From Neostapfia colusana (Eukaryota > Streptophyta > Magnoliopsida > Poales > Poaceae): DNA of 64,000 nt. A model generated the notes under the pieces. It was not told the DNA's origin. It was given only the letters and a program-made list of their open reading frames with translations, and ran no database searches. A program made the position numbers and the translations under genes. Location: NCBI GenBank assembly GCA_030760725.1, contig JASWHV010000017.1, forward strand, positions 12,890,304 through 12,954,303, in the 5' to 3' direction. Below are positions 31,528 through 43,693 of this stretch, in pieces (within the stretch, counting starts at the first letter, position 1; every line of letters begins with the position of its first letter).

Positions 31528-33698
31528 TTACCTTGCTCGATAATGAGTGTTCACCGGTATGAAATGAGCCGACTTCGTCAACCGGTCAATGATCACCCAT
31601 ATCGAGTCATGCTTCCTGGATGTGAGCGGTAACCCGACGATGAAATCCATACTCACATCCTCCCACTTCCATGCCGGTATCTTCAAAGGTTGTAGCGGTC
31701 CGGCTTTCCGCATATGATCAGCCTTGACCCGTCTACACGTATCACACTCGGATACGTATTTAGCAATCTCCCTCTTCATCCTCGTCCACCAAAATTTCTG
31801 TTTCAAATCTTGGTACATCTTGTTACTTCCGGGATGAATGGAAAACTTAGACAGGTGGGCTTCATCCAAGATCTTCTTCCGGAGTTTCATATTACGCGGT
31901 ACCACTATACGGTCTTTAAACCATATCGTACCGTTCTCATCCTTCCGGAAGCATTTCATCTCTCCGTTGTCGAGTCTTATCCGTATGTGAGACATACCTC
32001 TGTCTCTTCTTTGAGCCTCAACAATCTCTTCACGGATTGTTGGAATGAGCGCGAGATTATAAAGCGCGCCATACGGAATGACACGGAGGCTGGGTTCTTC
32101 ATCTTCCAACTCAGCAACCGCTAAGTTGTGAACGTGGGCTTTCCGACAAAGCGCGTCGGCAACCACGTTGGCTTTTCCCGGGTGATAGTGGATCTCAATT
32201 TCATAATCTTTTATGAGCTCCAACCATCTCCGTTGTCTCATATTCAGCTCCTTCTGCGTGAAGATATACTTCAGGATTTTATGGTTGGTGTAGAGGTGAA
32301 CAAGATTACCAAGTAGGTAATGCCTCCACATCTTTAACGCCAACACCACCGCAGCAAGCTCAAGATCGTGAGTTGGATAATGCTGCTCGTGGTTTCGCAG
32401 TTGACGAGACCCATAGGCGATTACACGCCCTTCTTGCATCAGAACGCAACCGAGACCGATGCCGGATGCATCACAGTATACGTCAAATGGCTTCGTTGTG
32501 TCCGGCTGAGCAAGAACTGGAGCCGTTGTGAGATGTTTCACCAAAGTTTTGAATGCGGCTTCACAGGCTGCATTCCACATGTATTTAGTGCCCTTCTTCA
32601 GCAGCTCCGTCATTGGTTTAGCAATCTTTGAGAAGCTCGGAATAAACCTCCGATAATAACCCGCTAAACCTAGGAAACTTCGGACCTCATGGACAGATTT
32701 GGGAGATTCCCACTTCAGCACTTGTTCAATTTTGCTGGGATCCACGGCAATGCCCTCTGCTGAAATGATATGGCCTAGGAAAGGCACTTGATCAATCCAA
32801 AATTCGCACTTGCTGAACTTGGCATATAATTGGTGCTCCCGCAACCGTTGTAGCACAATGCGCAGATGTTCAGCATGCTCTTCTTCAGATTTGGAGTAAA
32901 CCAATATGTCGTCGATGAATACCACGACGAACTTGTCTAACTCCGGCATGAACACAGAATTCATCAAGTACATGAAGTGTGCCGGAGCGTTGGTTAATCC
33001 AAATGACATGACGAGGTACTCGTAGAGTCCGTATCTCATCGAGAAAGCTGTCTTCGGTATGTCCTCCGGACGGATCTTGATTTGATGATAGCCCGACCGA
33101 AGATCCATCTTCGAAAATACCTTTGCACCCACAAGTTGATCAAACAGGATGTCGATGCGAGGCAAAGGATACTTGTTCTTGATCGTGACAGCATTGAGAG
33201 GACGATAATCAACACATAGCCGTAGTGTTTCGTCCTTCTTCTTAACGAACAGCGCTGAGCAACCCCAAGGTGAAGAACTTGGTCGTATAAAACCCTTGCT
33301 CATGAGTTCATTCAGTTGCTCTTTCAACTCCGCTAGCTCATTAGGTGCCATCTTGTAAGGCCTTCGTGAAATAGGCGTCGTTCCCGGCGCCAGTTCAATT
33401 TTGAACTCGACGTCCCGTTCGGGCGGCATGTCCGGTAAGTCATCGGGAAATACGTCGGGATAATCACGTACCACCGGAATATCTTCAAGCTTCAGCGCTT
33501 CCGTGTGGTAGGCCTCTACCATATCTGGATCTTCGCTGTCTAAAAATAGCGTGTGCTGTCCGTGAATCGGCGAGTCAATCTGGACAGTCCGGTTACCGAT
33601 ATTGAGAACGGCACCGTAACGATTTAACCAAGACATCCCCAATATAATGTCTATCTTCTGCCTATCCAACATAATCAGCGATGTTGGGTAATATTTTT
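31528..33698 (-). pseudogene. pol: I pol: protease end, reverse transcriptase, RNase H, integrase N-terminus
   Basis: About 720 residues are uninterrupted. The useful frame begins near KYYPTSLIMLDRQKIDIILG at the protease end. Reverse transcriptase follows with KKDETLRLCVDYRPLN, KMDLRSGYHQI and the catalytic FIDD in VVFIDDILVYSK. RNase H shows DVYCDASGIGLG and HDLELAAVVLAL. Integrase has a zinc domain ending CDTCRRVK and the first catalytic Asp in VSMDFIVGLP. The frame stops at the TAA of 31528-31530. Upstream frame up to 33855 overlaps the gag-protease frame. Confidence 0.94.
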
Positions 33699-35068
33699 CC
33701 GCCCAAACACAAAGCTGCTCGGGACACAATCTGATTGGCAGAGATATTTCCTCCCGGTGAACGTATGAGAAAACTCGTTGTGGGAGTATTGGTGGATAAT
33801 TGGTGCTGATCCACACATGTTTTGCTGATAAAATTGTGGGTTGCACCTGAATCAAAAAGTACCAATACGGGCACGTCCTTGAGAGTAAACATGCCCGCTA
33901 ACACCGGTGCTCCCTCTGGGACATCCTCAATCGCAAGATGTTGCACACTCCCGGATTGCAATGCTGTTATGTTGACTGGAGCAGGTGGTGGCATACCACC
34001 TGATGATGATGGCTGTCTGGTGTTTACCAACTTCTCCCGGCATTCCTGCCTAAAATGCCCAAAACGGTGGCAATAAGAACACGGAGGTTTCCCCGGTTCT
34101 TCGTTGACTTGTGGTTGAGAAGTTGAGGCACTTGGCTGCAGCAATGATGCAACAGATGTCCTTCGTTGCTGAGGCAAAGGTGTTGCTTCAAGACATGACT
34201 CTTGAGCAGGAAATCTGTACGGAGTTGATCTCCCTGGTTCTTGCCATATCTCATTGGATGGTGTGTGATACATCACACGGTATTTACGAGGAACGATTGG
34301 TGTGTCTTCTTGCACATCCTCCCGGTCCCTCTTCTCTGCTTGACACTCAAGTGTCGCTTGTTCTTGCAGCAGAGCAGCACTGATCAACTCGGTGTAACTG
34401 CCTTGATTGAATAAAGCTAACTTCTCTTTTAGTATGGCACTCAAGCCATAGAAAAAGTAGTCACACATGGCAGCTTCGCTCGTTGCATAAGCAGGAGCAT
34501 ATTGTGCCAGAAGATTGAATCGTCTGACATAATCGAGGACACTCATGTCCCCCTGCTTCAAGTTTCTGAATTCCTGCTGCTGGGCCTTGATAAAACCCAT
34601 AGGAATGTGACGAGCCCGGAATGCTTCACGAAATTCCGTCCATTCCACTTGATGACCTTCCGGAACGGTGGCAAGATAAGCGAACCACCAATTTCCGGCG
34701 GCTCCATGGAGCTGTTGAGCTGCAAATGATGCCTTCTGATATTCGTCGCACTCAAACACCCCAAACTTGGACTCCATAACTCGAAGCCACTGATCAGCTT
34801 CCACTGGTTCATGGGCTTCCGTGAAGATTGGCGGTTGTGTCGCCAAGAAATCCAAGTAGGCGTTCCGAGGTGGAACGTCCTGTTGTGCACGCTGGAGTAA
34901 GCCTTGTTGTACCAAGGCTTGGAGTAGTCTTGTGTTCTCTTGACTTGACTCGACCATCTGAGCCATGACATCCGCCCATACCATTGATGGCGGTGCCCGT
35001 GGTGGAGTCGAGTCATCATCGTCTTGACGAGAACGATCAACCCTACTCGGAGAATGAGTACGCACCAT
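33662..35068 (-). CDS. gag: I gag-protease ORF
   Basis: About 468 residues from the ATG at 35068 (MVRTHSPSRVDRS). The preceding TTGTGCAG on the minus strand looks like a splice acceptor. Gag has ARHIPMGFIKAQQQEF in the capsid region and a CCHC zinc knuckle, CSYCHRFGHFRQEC. The protease active site follows as LFDSGATHNFISKT. The frame then ends at 33662 while homology passes to another frame at the short A run (T run on the plus strand, 33693-33698). Related elements read gag-pol as one frame, so this is more likely a one-base indel than programmed shifting. Confidence 0.92.
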   Translation of the reverse strand: MVRTHSPSRVDRSRQDDDDSTPPRAPPSMVWADVMAQMVESSQENTRLLQALVQQGLLQRAQQDVPPRNAYLDFLATQPPIFTEAHEPVEADQWLRVMESKFGVFECDEYQKASFAAQQLHGAAGNWWFAYLATVPEGHQVEWTEFREAFRARHIPMGFIKAQQQEFRNLKQGDMSVLDYVRRFNLLAQYAPAYATSEAAMCDYFFYGLSAILKEKLALFNQGSYTELISAALLQEQATLECQAEKRDREDVQEDTPIVPRKYRVMYHTPSNEIWQEPGRSTPYRFPAQESCLEATPLPQQRRTSVASLLQPSASTSQPQVNEEPGKPPCSYCHRFGHFRQECREKLVNTRQPSSSGGMPPPAPVNITALQSGSVQHLAIEDVPEGAPVLAGMFTLKDVPVLVLFDSGATHNFISKTCVDQHQLSTNTPTTSFLIRSPGGNISANQIVSRAALCLGGKILPNIADYVG

Positions 35069-36599
35069 ACTGCACAAAGATAATTTTTGAGGGGAGTCAA
35101 AACATGATCTCAGCAGTATGTGAAAGTATGTAAAACATGAACATGCTAAAACTTTATGAAAGCATAACAAAATTTCATGTTTACACATCTTTCTAAAGCC
35201 AACATATCCAGTCCCTCATTCGGTACAAAACAGACCTTTCAGTACTTAACCCAGAATTTGATCCAGTTACTAGCATTTTCATAACTCAAGTTGAATACCA
35301 AAGTTAAAGTTAACTTCAGTATATTTCCGACGAGTAATCACATGCCTCTGGATCATCCCTTAACCAGAAGTTATGATCGTTCAAAGTTGACAGAATTTCT
35401 GGTTAAATTTTACCAGCACCTCCTTTGTATGTGGTTGTTTTCACCACAGTTTTACATACAAATGGGGTAAAATTCTGAACAAACTATGAACTACAAAATC
35501 GTTGCAAATTTCATAACCTTTCCAACGGTATATTATCTGACCCCTAGAGATTTTTCTACAGAATGTTATGGCCAATTTACAGAAACATCCAGAGAAGTTT
35601 GCAGCTGCTCTGTTTTCTGAACAGTTTGCATCCATCTGGACATTCAACCAAGTTTGTGTCGGATTTGGCTCTGGAGTTCTACAGAAAAGTTGTAGAGCAC
35701 TTAATAACCTTTCCAGAACTGTATCAAACACCTCCATTGGGTCAAGCTAATCAGAGTTACGCTCTGTTAAAGACCAGAAAATTTTCTGTCTGAACAGAGC
35801 ACTCTGTCTTTGAGATCAAAAGAAACCTAACAAGTCTCTTCTTTGAACTTAGTTCAAATGGAGAGCTCAGTAACTAATATGTGCTTCATCACATCCATTT
35901 TTAGTTTGGAAGTTAGTCATGAATGATTTCTTCATAGGTAAGAATACTATCCAGTGTAGTACGGTGACGATGCACCGTAAGACATATGACGGTACTACGT
36001 TGCCTTACCAAAGAAAAACTAACCGATTACACCGGCATACACGTATCATTAGGTGGCACTAAAACGGTCACTCGCAAACATGTTCTACACGTACTAAGGT
36101 TTTCGTGGTTAGTACCTACATAAAACACACTCAATCATCAGGTTCGGCTGCACACCGAACCCGGTATCCATAACAGTTGGTACACCCGGCCGTCATCAAT
36201 CGCCCAGGTGTTCTCAAGCCAAACACGCCTTGAGCTATGTGTTCACGTTACTGACCACATGACGGGGTCTCCCAAATTGCACCACGCACGCCTGGGACAG
36301 ACGCTGCTCGAATACCCCAAACAACATGAAGAGTCGTAGAGGATACTAAAGCGAGTCGGGTTACCTGCCACCCGTGGGGCTCCACCCTTCAGCTTGTGCG
36401 CACTGGTGGACAGCGCATACGTGCACCCCCCAAGACATAGACGTCTAGAGATGCACGATTTTCCGACATAACACATAAGTTAGGTTGCCACCTTCATAAT
36501 ATGCTAATAGTAGTCCTTATGTGGGCCTAGTACCGTTATCTCACCGTATCCTAAGTTTTTGACATAATATGATGCTCAATCCGTGCTCTGTTCCCAACG
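35069..36599 (-). other. Leader of I between primer site and gag
   Basis: 1.5 kb without homologous coding frames, moderately AT-rich. At its gag end the minus strand reads TTATCTTTGTGCAG just before TATGG of the gag start, a good acceptor sequence. I see no other feature in it. Confidence 0.75.
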
Positions 36600-36615
36600 C
36601 AGCTCTGATACCATG
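36600..36615 (-). other. Primer binding site of I
   Basis: The minus strand reads CATGGTATCAGAGCTG directly after the LTR end. TGGTATCAGAGC is the complement of the 3' end of initiator tRNA-Met, the usual primer of plant chromoviruses. Confidence 0.93.
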
Positions 36616-39600
36616 TGTAACAGCTCAGATACCACGCTGAGACGGCCCCACAGGACCTCGTCGGGTGGTGCCGTGTTATGCGGCACCCAACAGCACACGG
36701 GTCGATGAACATACATCATATTACATAAATAGTTTGCGGAAGCGTACAAGATTGTTTTACAAATAAGTATATCAGAGTAGACTACAGCGGAAGACTATCA
36801 CTCTCACGATTCATATCTAAACTAGCAACAAAGAAACAGTCCAGCCCGCGGACGTTTCTTACTAGCAACACGAAGATCAATCTGCAGCGGCGAGGATTCT
36901 CTTTGAGTAAACACTCGGAGGTTCCCGAGTCTCATCGGCATCCCTTCTCATAAGCATCGAGTCAAATACCTGCAAAACAACTCGGATAGCATCCATGAGC
37001 ATAACGCTCAGCAAGACTTAACCGTCACCCAAAACATGAAACTCTAAGTGAGGTTATGAACCTAACATAGGATGGCATAAGCATAAGTAAACTCGCCTAA
37101 AAGTGAATCCTTACTTTCAGTATTAATTGCAGTATTTTAAGTAACCCTGGGCAAGCCACATTGGGAGTCCACAATCAAACAAGAAACGCTTTCCCCCGAT
37201 GTAAATTGCTCATGGCATAAAAGAATCGAGTTTGCACTAGCCTATTCATCAAGCTCCAATACAAGGTAGAATCATACTTCACATCAAGATGATTAGTTCC
37301 TTTCTCATGCAAGTTCTTACTACGTCACGACTGTGAGAACAAGTATGCTCGGTCCATTCTGCGAGCGACGGTGATTCGAATCAATAACACCCGGACTACA
37401 CGACATGTACGCCCGTACTCGACGTTGCCTACAACAACCATCACTGACGTCGTACGTGGCAGCCTTTCCCCCGTTTCACCCCCGCTGAATCGATCAAGTC
37501 GCCCCGTACAGTAGCTACTCTCATGGTGCACCTTCCGACGTGAGATGTCATGAGAATATTCCCCACATACTGCACACCGGCCGTCCGCCTGAGGCGACCC
37601 GAAAAGTCCCAATGACAGCTTCCCGAGGTACATCGGTTTACTAGGTCCCATATATCCAGCATGAGTCTGGTACACAACTCAAACTTGTTCAACAGGGCCG
37701 CATACGGATCGGTCCTTGGCCAACACGGACAGGTCTACAGCACCCAGGCCCCTATGTCCTGCTGCCCCTACAACCTTCCGGTCTCAACTTTAACTTGCTA
37801 ATTCAATTATGAACCAATCCCCTATGCCCCTGTTGTTCCTGAAACTGCGAGTAGCATCTCACCACTCGACTTCTACCGAACCGTACTTAAGCATGGCAGT
37901 TCTGCACGGTGAAAGACACCTACCCAATACTCCATGGGTCATTTGGCTATGCAAGAGGAGTATCAATCACTAGACCTAATGCACAGTTCATATCTTGACC
38001 GAAAGTGAGTACAAAATAAAAACTTAACAGCTGTTAAATGCAAACCGGAGCTTGCCTGTTTTGCAGGGTAGTCGTATATAACCAGTTAGTGTCCTTGCGG
38101 ATCCACCCTTGACTCTCCGGAGCTTGATCCACTTCTATGAATCACTCCTTTGAGTCCCCTTCGTTGTGGTTCCTATTGAAATGCATATGCATATATTTTA
38201 TAGACTGTAATGGAAAGAAGTTATGGAATTAATTTCTTAGGAACAGAGGTTGTGTGGAAAAGACCAGAATGGCTTGGTTTGCCTCTGTTGTGCAAAGAAC
38301 AGAAATAAACTAATTGACCTTAAGGCCTTAGCTATACACTAACCCTTTTCTCTAATGAACATAATAGATAAGCTGAAAAGCTTTGAGTGCAACTGAAGAA
38401 CAAGAACTCCAATGGCCTCAAAACCTTTACATCAGGCTCCATACTACCTAAGGATTTAGCTTGCCAAATTGCAGCTAATGTGGAGTCATATGGTGTCCTC
38501 CCCAATTCTCACAATATCTCTTAGGTATTCCCACATATACACAAGTATGGAGAATAAGAACAGGGAGTTCCAGGACTGATCTTGGGCTGATAATTTACAT
38601 GTGAGTTCTTGATCACATGAGAGTCATCTGGTCCAAAATTCAGCCGTTTTACTTGGTTAGTTCTCCCAGAACAATTCTTTAAGCATTTGTACTCAACAGA
38701 ATTAATTCTGTAGTAATGTGCATTTTCATGCCCAATTAAGTGAACTACAATTCCAAGTATGTCTCAGAGAGCTTGCCTAAATTTTCCTATGATTTTTGGA
38801 GCTATGGATTGCTTAGAATAGATTTTTGAGGTGAGAAACATTTTCTGAAAATGTTTCTGGACTCCTTTGAGCACAGTAGTTTTCATTTAGCAAATTCCTC
38901 CTCAAATTATCTCCAAATGAGCTGAACATTTTCTAGAAGGTCAACAATATGCTAAAGAATATTCTGGCAAAATTTGGGTAATTTTGGATAACCCAAACTC
39001 TCTCAATAATTCTTTTTCAGAAAACCTTCAAAGAATTTTCCAGAATATAATAATGCATTTCATACAAATTGGGTTGTAGATTTGGACAGCTATTCAATAT
39101 GAATCCAACCCAATTTGAATCACTAAATTTGGGGATTCCTAGCAAGAGTTATGAGGTTCTAAAGTTTGGGGAAAAAAATTCTGAAATTGACCTCTGTTTA
39201 TTTTCCCATTTTCAGAGACATAAGGAATTAACACCACATTTGGCCAAGCAAATGAGGTCCAATGCTTCTGAAAATTTTACTGGAGTTCAAGTATTTTTGG
39301 AAGACTCTCCTGCCCAAATTTGGAAATTTTCCAATACATAAAACTACTGGAAAAATTCCCACAAGCTTTTCCTTCTATGAATTAATGAGCCAAAACCAGG
39401 GGTTTGCATAATTATTTGGTTGTACCTCTGGATAGTATTCTCTTAAAGTAATCCAAAAAAATTTATCTCACTATTTTTGGAGCTTCCTACACCAAGTTAT
39501 GCATTTTACAAGTTTGCACAACTCTCTGTTTGATTTTAAACAGCACAGTCGCGCGTGGGGCCCATGGGTCAGGTGCTTCTTCAACCTCCGGCCAGAGCCC

Positions 39601-41013
39601 GCGGGTGCACACAGGCAGAAAACTTGGCATGGCTCGTTCTCTCTCATTTCTCCACCAAATGAGCTCCGGTTTCGCCCTACATGCTCCTGGGAACGTGGCG
39701 CAGCTACCTGACAAGGTTTCCCCGCGTGAAAACGGCTGTAGGTGGGTCGGCACCGGCGGGGCGGCTCGGGAGCTCGACATGGACGCGTTCCAGCGTGTCC
39801 AAGGCATCTCCCGGCGAGCTACGATGTCCTACAGCATCCCTATGGTTCTAGGAACATGGAACGGAGGTCAGATCGTGCAGGAAGTGGCTGCAACCTAGTC
39901 GTCACCGTGGATCGTGGCAGTTTTAGCCGCCGGCGACGATTTCTCGTCGCCCGGGGCATAGGACGGTCGGTTTCCTTTGGTTTTCGGCGTGGGAGGGCGC
40001 TAGGGCATCTAGTTGCTGTGTTTTGAATTGTAGGAGGTATGATCAATCGGTTTGGGAGAATTTCACGAATTAAACACAGGCTGTTCTATACGTGCGCCGG
40101 TGCCAAAAATCGAATTCCGGCGAGCCGGCATCGGGGGAGAGCAAGAGGACGACGGGATGAGGATCAGTACCTCCTGGCGCACCTCTGTGACCTCTTGAGC
40201 CTGCCGGAGAGGCGCTGGGTTGGCCGGGAGACAGGGAGCAGTGGAGAAGCGCGGTGAGGTGCTCGGCTCTCAGTTTGTTTGCGAGGAGAAGAAAGCAATT
40301 GTGCCTTGCTTTGGCCGGGGGGGGGGGGGGGGCACGTTATCACGTTGGGGGTGCGGCCAGGACTGACCCCAGGGCGCCAGCGCATGGAGACCGGCAGCAG
40401 GAGCTGTCACCGGCAAGCTGCTCGGTGGCGCTCGCGAGCTGCTCGGGAAAAGTCCCCACCGAGAGCAAAACTTAGGGAGTAAGTCTCCTCCTTTAGCTCT
40501 ATGACCTGTGGGTCCCACCCCCCATTTCTTCACCAAATATCTTCTCAAGCTGATCTTTTCACTCCCCAAAATGCTAAATTTTAAAAAGGTGGGATAGAAT
40601 TTGAATTCTTCAAATTTAGTTTGAATTTGCAAGACTAAATCTGAATTTGGTTTAGAATTTGCAATTTCTTCTCTTTAGCTCTCCTTTGAGCCCACCCTAC
40701 AATTGAAAAGTTGGTGATAACCTTTTCCCTAAAAACTCAACTATATGGCTGCATGTTAATTCAAAGTTTTTGGGTCACCATATGTGTGAACTTTGAATTT
40801 CAAATCTGAATTTTAAACTTACATGCAAAGAGGTATTTAACTCCTTATTGGTTCAACACTTTTAAATAAAAAGGTGAACCTCATGTTGGATGTTCATCCA
40901 TGTATTACTTTGCATGAAGAAAAGTTTTAGCAAGTCCCATTTTTCCTGTCATTGCCACACATATGAACTCAAACCATAGTTTTTTATTCATACACATTTT
41001 TGGGACTTTTACA
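36616..41013 (-). repeat. 5' LTR of I (right copy)
   Basis: 4398 bp, near-identical to 26133-30533. Examples of differences in the first 460 bp are GCGGGGATGC versus GCGAGGATTC and CATCCGTGAGCATGA versus CATCCATGAGCATAA. Ends with ACTTTTACA followed by AGTAG. Confidence 0.95.
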
Positions 41014-41018
41014 AGTAG

Positions 41019-43202
41019 GACTCTTCTTCTCCTGTTATAAATAGAACCCAAAACCCCTTGGCCGCAACCATGTACCTATTTTCCGCCTCCCGAGTCGACG
41101 ACTTGGAGACCCGAGCTTCCAACTCGCCGAGTTCCACCCCTTGCCGGAGTTCAGTCGCCGGTGAGACCGCCGACGAGCCCCGTCACGCTCGCCGTCGCCA
41201 GAAGAGAGCCGGCAATCTGTCCTGCTGCCATTGCTTGGAGAAAAGCCGAGGTAGGTCTTCGTTACCACCTTACGACATCATCGCGGTTTTCTTCACATCT
41301 GTTTTTCTTCGAACAGAAGTTTTTTTTTCATGTGGACAGATCACGTGTTGATCAGTTTTTGATGGTGGTATTGGTCTAGATCTTGAGTCAAGATCATCAC
41401 CACGTCCACACTTGATCTTTACACCCTTGTTCACCATAAAACCCCATGCAAGCCATTAAAACATGCAAGAACACGTACAAACTGATCTAAATAAGACAGC
41501 ATCGTAGGATTTGCACCATTGCATCTTGAGTAGAGTTTGTGCATGATGTTTGATTGCTATAATTTTGTATGTGTGTGGTCGTGAGTAGAAGGACAACCTC
41601 AGGAAGCTATCTACGAAGGACTACAGCACCAAGATTTCGAGACACGTGAGCAACAAAAGCCACAGGAACAAGGCAAGTGCCCCTTGACCATATTGATCCC
41701 ATGTTTTGGAAACTGTTTTGTTTGCGAAAACGTGTTTGCTTGAGTCAACTTGATGGGAAACCCTTTTATAGGAGTTTACTAGTTTTGTTAACCATCCTTG
41801 TCGCCGGGAAAGTTAATGAGTCAGGTATGGTTGTTTTTCCTTTTTGCTTCGCTAGTCTACGGGATATGGGAAGCGAGATAGAACGTGTCTAGCTAATGCA
41901 CTCATATGAATAATGATAATGAGAACTTGACGATTATAATGAGCATAGAATCGGGGGAGATCTAGGCAAGCTTGGTTCGTGGATGTTGTAGAATGAGATG
42001 GTGGTTTACTTGCCGTAGATCTAAGGACCGGTTCATGCCAGCACATGCCAGGAAAACAGTGCCACCACAAGGCCAAATATGGGTGCGGCTTAGCTGACTA
42101 ATTTGGTAAGTTGCTAGATTGTATGGACCGTGGAAGGCGCGGGGAATGGGAGTCGAGAGAGGACTATCCTGGGAACTGCATGGCACAAGAGGGAGCCCGT
42201 AGGTGGGAGAATGGTGATTCGAGCCTGCTGGTGAAACCTTAGTGAGTCCATACATCTAGTAGCCCCTTTGTAAAGGCTATTTTGTGATCTCTTGGCCATA
42301 CACCAACGGTTGTGTACTGGTGTAATGGAGGTTCTGCAATCTCTGATGGGTGACGAAATCACAAACTTGTGGGTAAAGTGGTGCCATCTCTTAAGAGTGT
42401 AAAACTATCATGATAGTCGTGCTTACGGTAACAAGCGCCTGGCCAACTCACATGATTAGATGGGATGGTTATTGGGATGGTTATTGGTTTGGTTATGGTA
42501 TGGTCATTGGAAATTGGTTTCGGGTCTGTTGAGTCTTGGTAATGAGATTGGTTTCGGGACTGTTGAGTCATGATAATGAGTTTTGGTCTCGGTTATGAGA
42601 TGGTTACTATGAGCATGAGATGATGTTGAGAAAGATTAATGGCTGGATGGGACGTGATAAGTGATAAAATATGATGGAGGTATGTTACTGTTTTTAATTG
42701 GATAAATGTTGGGATTAAATTCACTTAAAGATAATTGTTGTTTTTATCATGTTTGTGAAATAAACTTTGCTTTCTGCAATGAGCCTTTTTATTCCTACCT
42801 TGTTGTAAGCTACATGTCATACTTTTTCAGCACTTGCTGAGTACAACATGTATTCACCCTTGCATTATCATACAAACATCAGCAACAGGAGAGGAGTACT
42901 TCAAAGATCATGTGGAGTATTAGGCGTGCTAACTACCGTCAACTTGCCTGTGGAGTTGAAGATGGAGCCGCTGCCGTGTTTAGTTTGCTTCCGCTATCGT
43001 TTAGAGATTTCCGGTGCTAAAATAAGTTAGAGAGTTCCGCTGCTAGAATAAGTTAGAGATTGATGTAATAAAGTACTTGAACCCTATTATTCGTGGTTAT
43101 ATTCTGAATTCAGTTTGTGGATTACATGTATATGTGTGATGAACATCCTGGGCACACATATGCATCAGCTGAGTTCCGTGTTTTAGGGGACCGGGCGTCA
43201 CA
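41019..43202 (+). repeat. 5' LTR of H, second part
   Basis: It continues the LTR after I and the AGTAG duplication. TATAAATA lies at 41036-41043 and is followed by a GC-rich 5' untranslated part and a candidate splice donor GAG|GTAGGT with GT at 41251. The LTR ends GGGCGTCACA at 43202. The segment between about 41600 and 42990 is missing from the 3' LTR. Confidence 0.9.
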
Positions 43203-43416
43203 GATTGGTATCAGAGCCACGTTGACTGTAGGACGCAAGCCTAGGTAGAAGTCACAGATTTGCATCAGAGCCACATTGACCGTAGGACGCAAGCCTAGGT
43301 AGAAGTCACAGATTTGCATTAGAGCTACATTGACCATAGGACGCAAGCCTAGGTAGAATGCATAGATTGGCATCAGAACCACCTTGACCGTAGGATGCAA
43401 GCCTAGGTAGAATGGA
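43203..43416 (+). repeat. Primer site of H in a 54-bp four-fold tandem repeat
   Basis: The true primer site TTGGTATCAGAGCCAC begins at 43206 after the LTR end GTCACA. The unit (GTCACAGATT, TCAGAGCC, ACGCAAGCCTAGGTAGAA) recurs with CAGATT at 43201, 43255 and 43309 and TAGATT at 43363, an exact 54-bp period. Copies two to four have TTTGCATCAG, TTTGCATTAG and TTGGCATCAG at the primer position. Each copy except the last also repeats the last bases of the LTR. Confidence 0.92.
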
Positions 43417-43693
43417 CACCCTAAAACCCATAGGAACGTTTAAACCATAGAAGCTTGAATAGGAATGGTGTGTTGAACTTTTGTGATGATTGTTGTGTTT
43501 GACTGCTTAGTGTGAGCTGTGGGACGCTTCAGCGTTGTCCCTATCCACACGTAGAGAGATGTGAGATGCTTCGGCATGTGATCACATCCTCATATAAAAG
43601 TAAATATATTTAGTCCATCCACCTTGATGCATATAGTTGAGGGGGGATCAATATAAACTTCTAACTTCTACTCCACCCAACTCTGTCTCACAG

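Larger units (their letters stand above)
26133..41013 (-). mobile_element. Element I: Tekay-like chromovirus with 4.4-kb LTRs
   Basis: I is 14.9 kb on the minus strand with an exact AGTAG duplication. Two very similar LTRs of 4401 and 4398 bp enclose a 6.1-kb interior: initiator-Met primer site, a 1.5-kb leader, gag-protease, reverse transcriptase-RNase H, integrase with C-terminal chromodomain, and purine tract. Long LTRs with a chromodomain fit the Tekay/Del group. In the first 457 bp of the LTRs I count six differences (1.3%), so insertion is recent. One frameshift and one stop separate it from a complete polyprotein. Confidence 0.95.

Noticed and set aside
31714..32631. Plus-strand frames over the I pol
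   Set aside because: Shadows of the minus-strand polyprotein, which has clear catalytic motifs.
33693..33698. Programmed frameshift between gag-protease and pol of I
   Set aside because: The shift lies inside the protease rather than between gag and pol, and related elements use a single frame, so a one-base indel in a short A run is the simpler reading.
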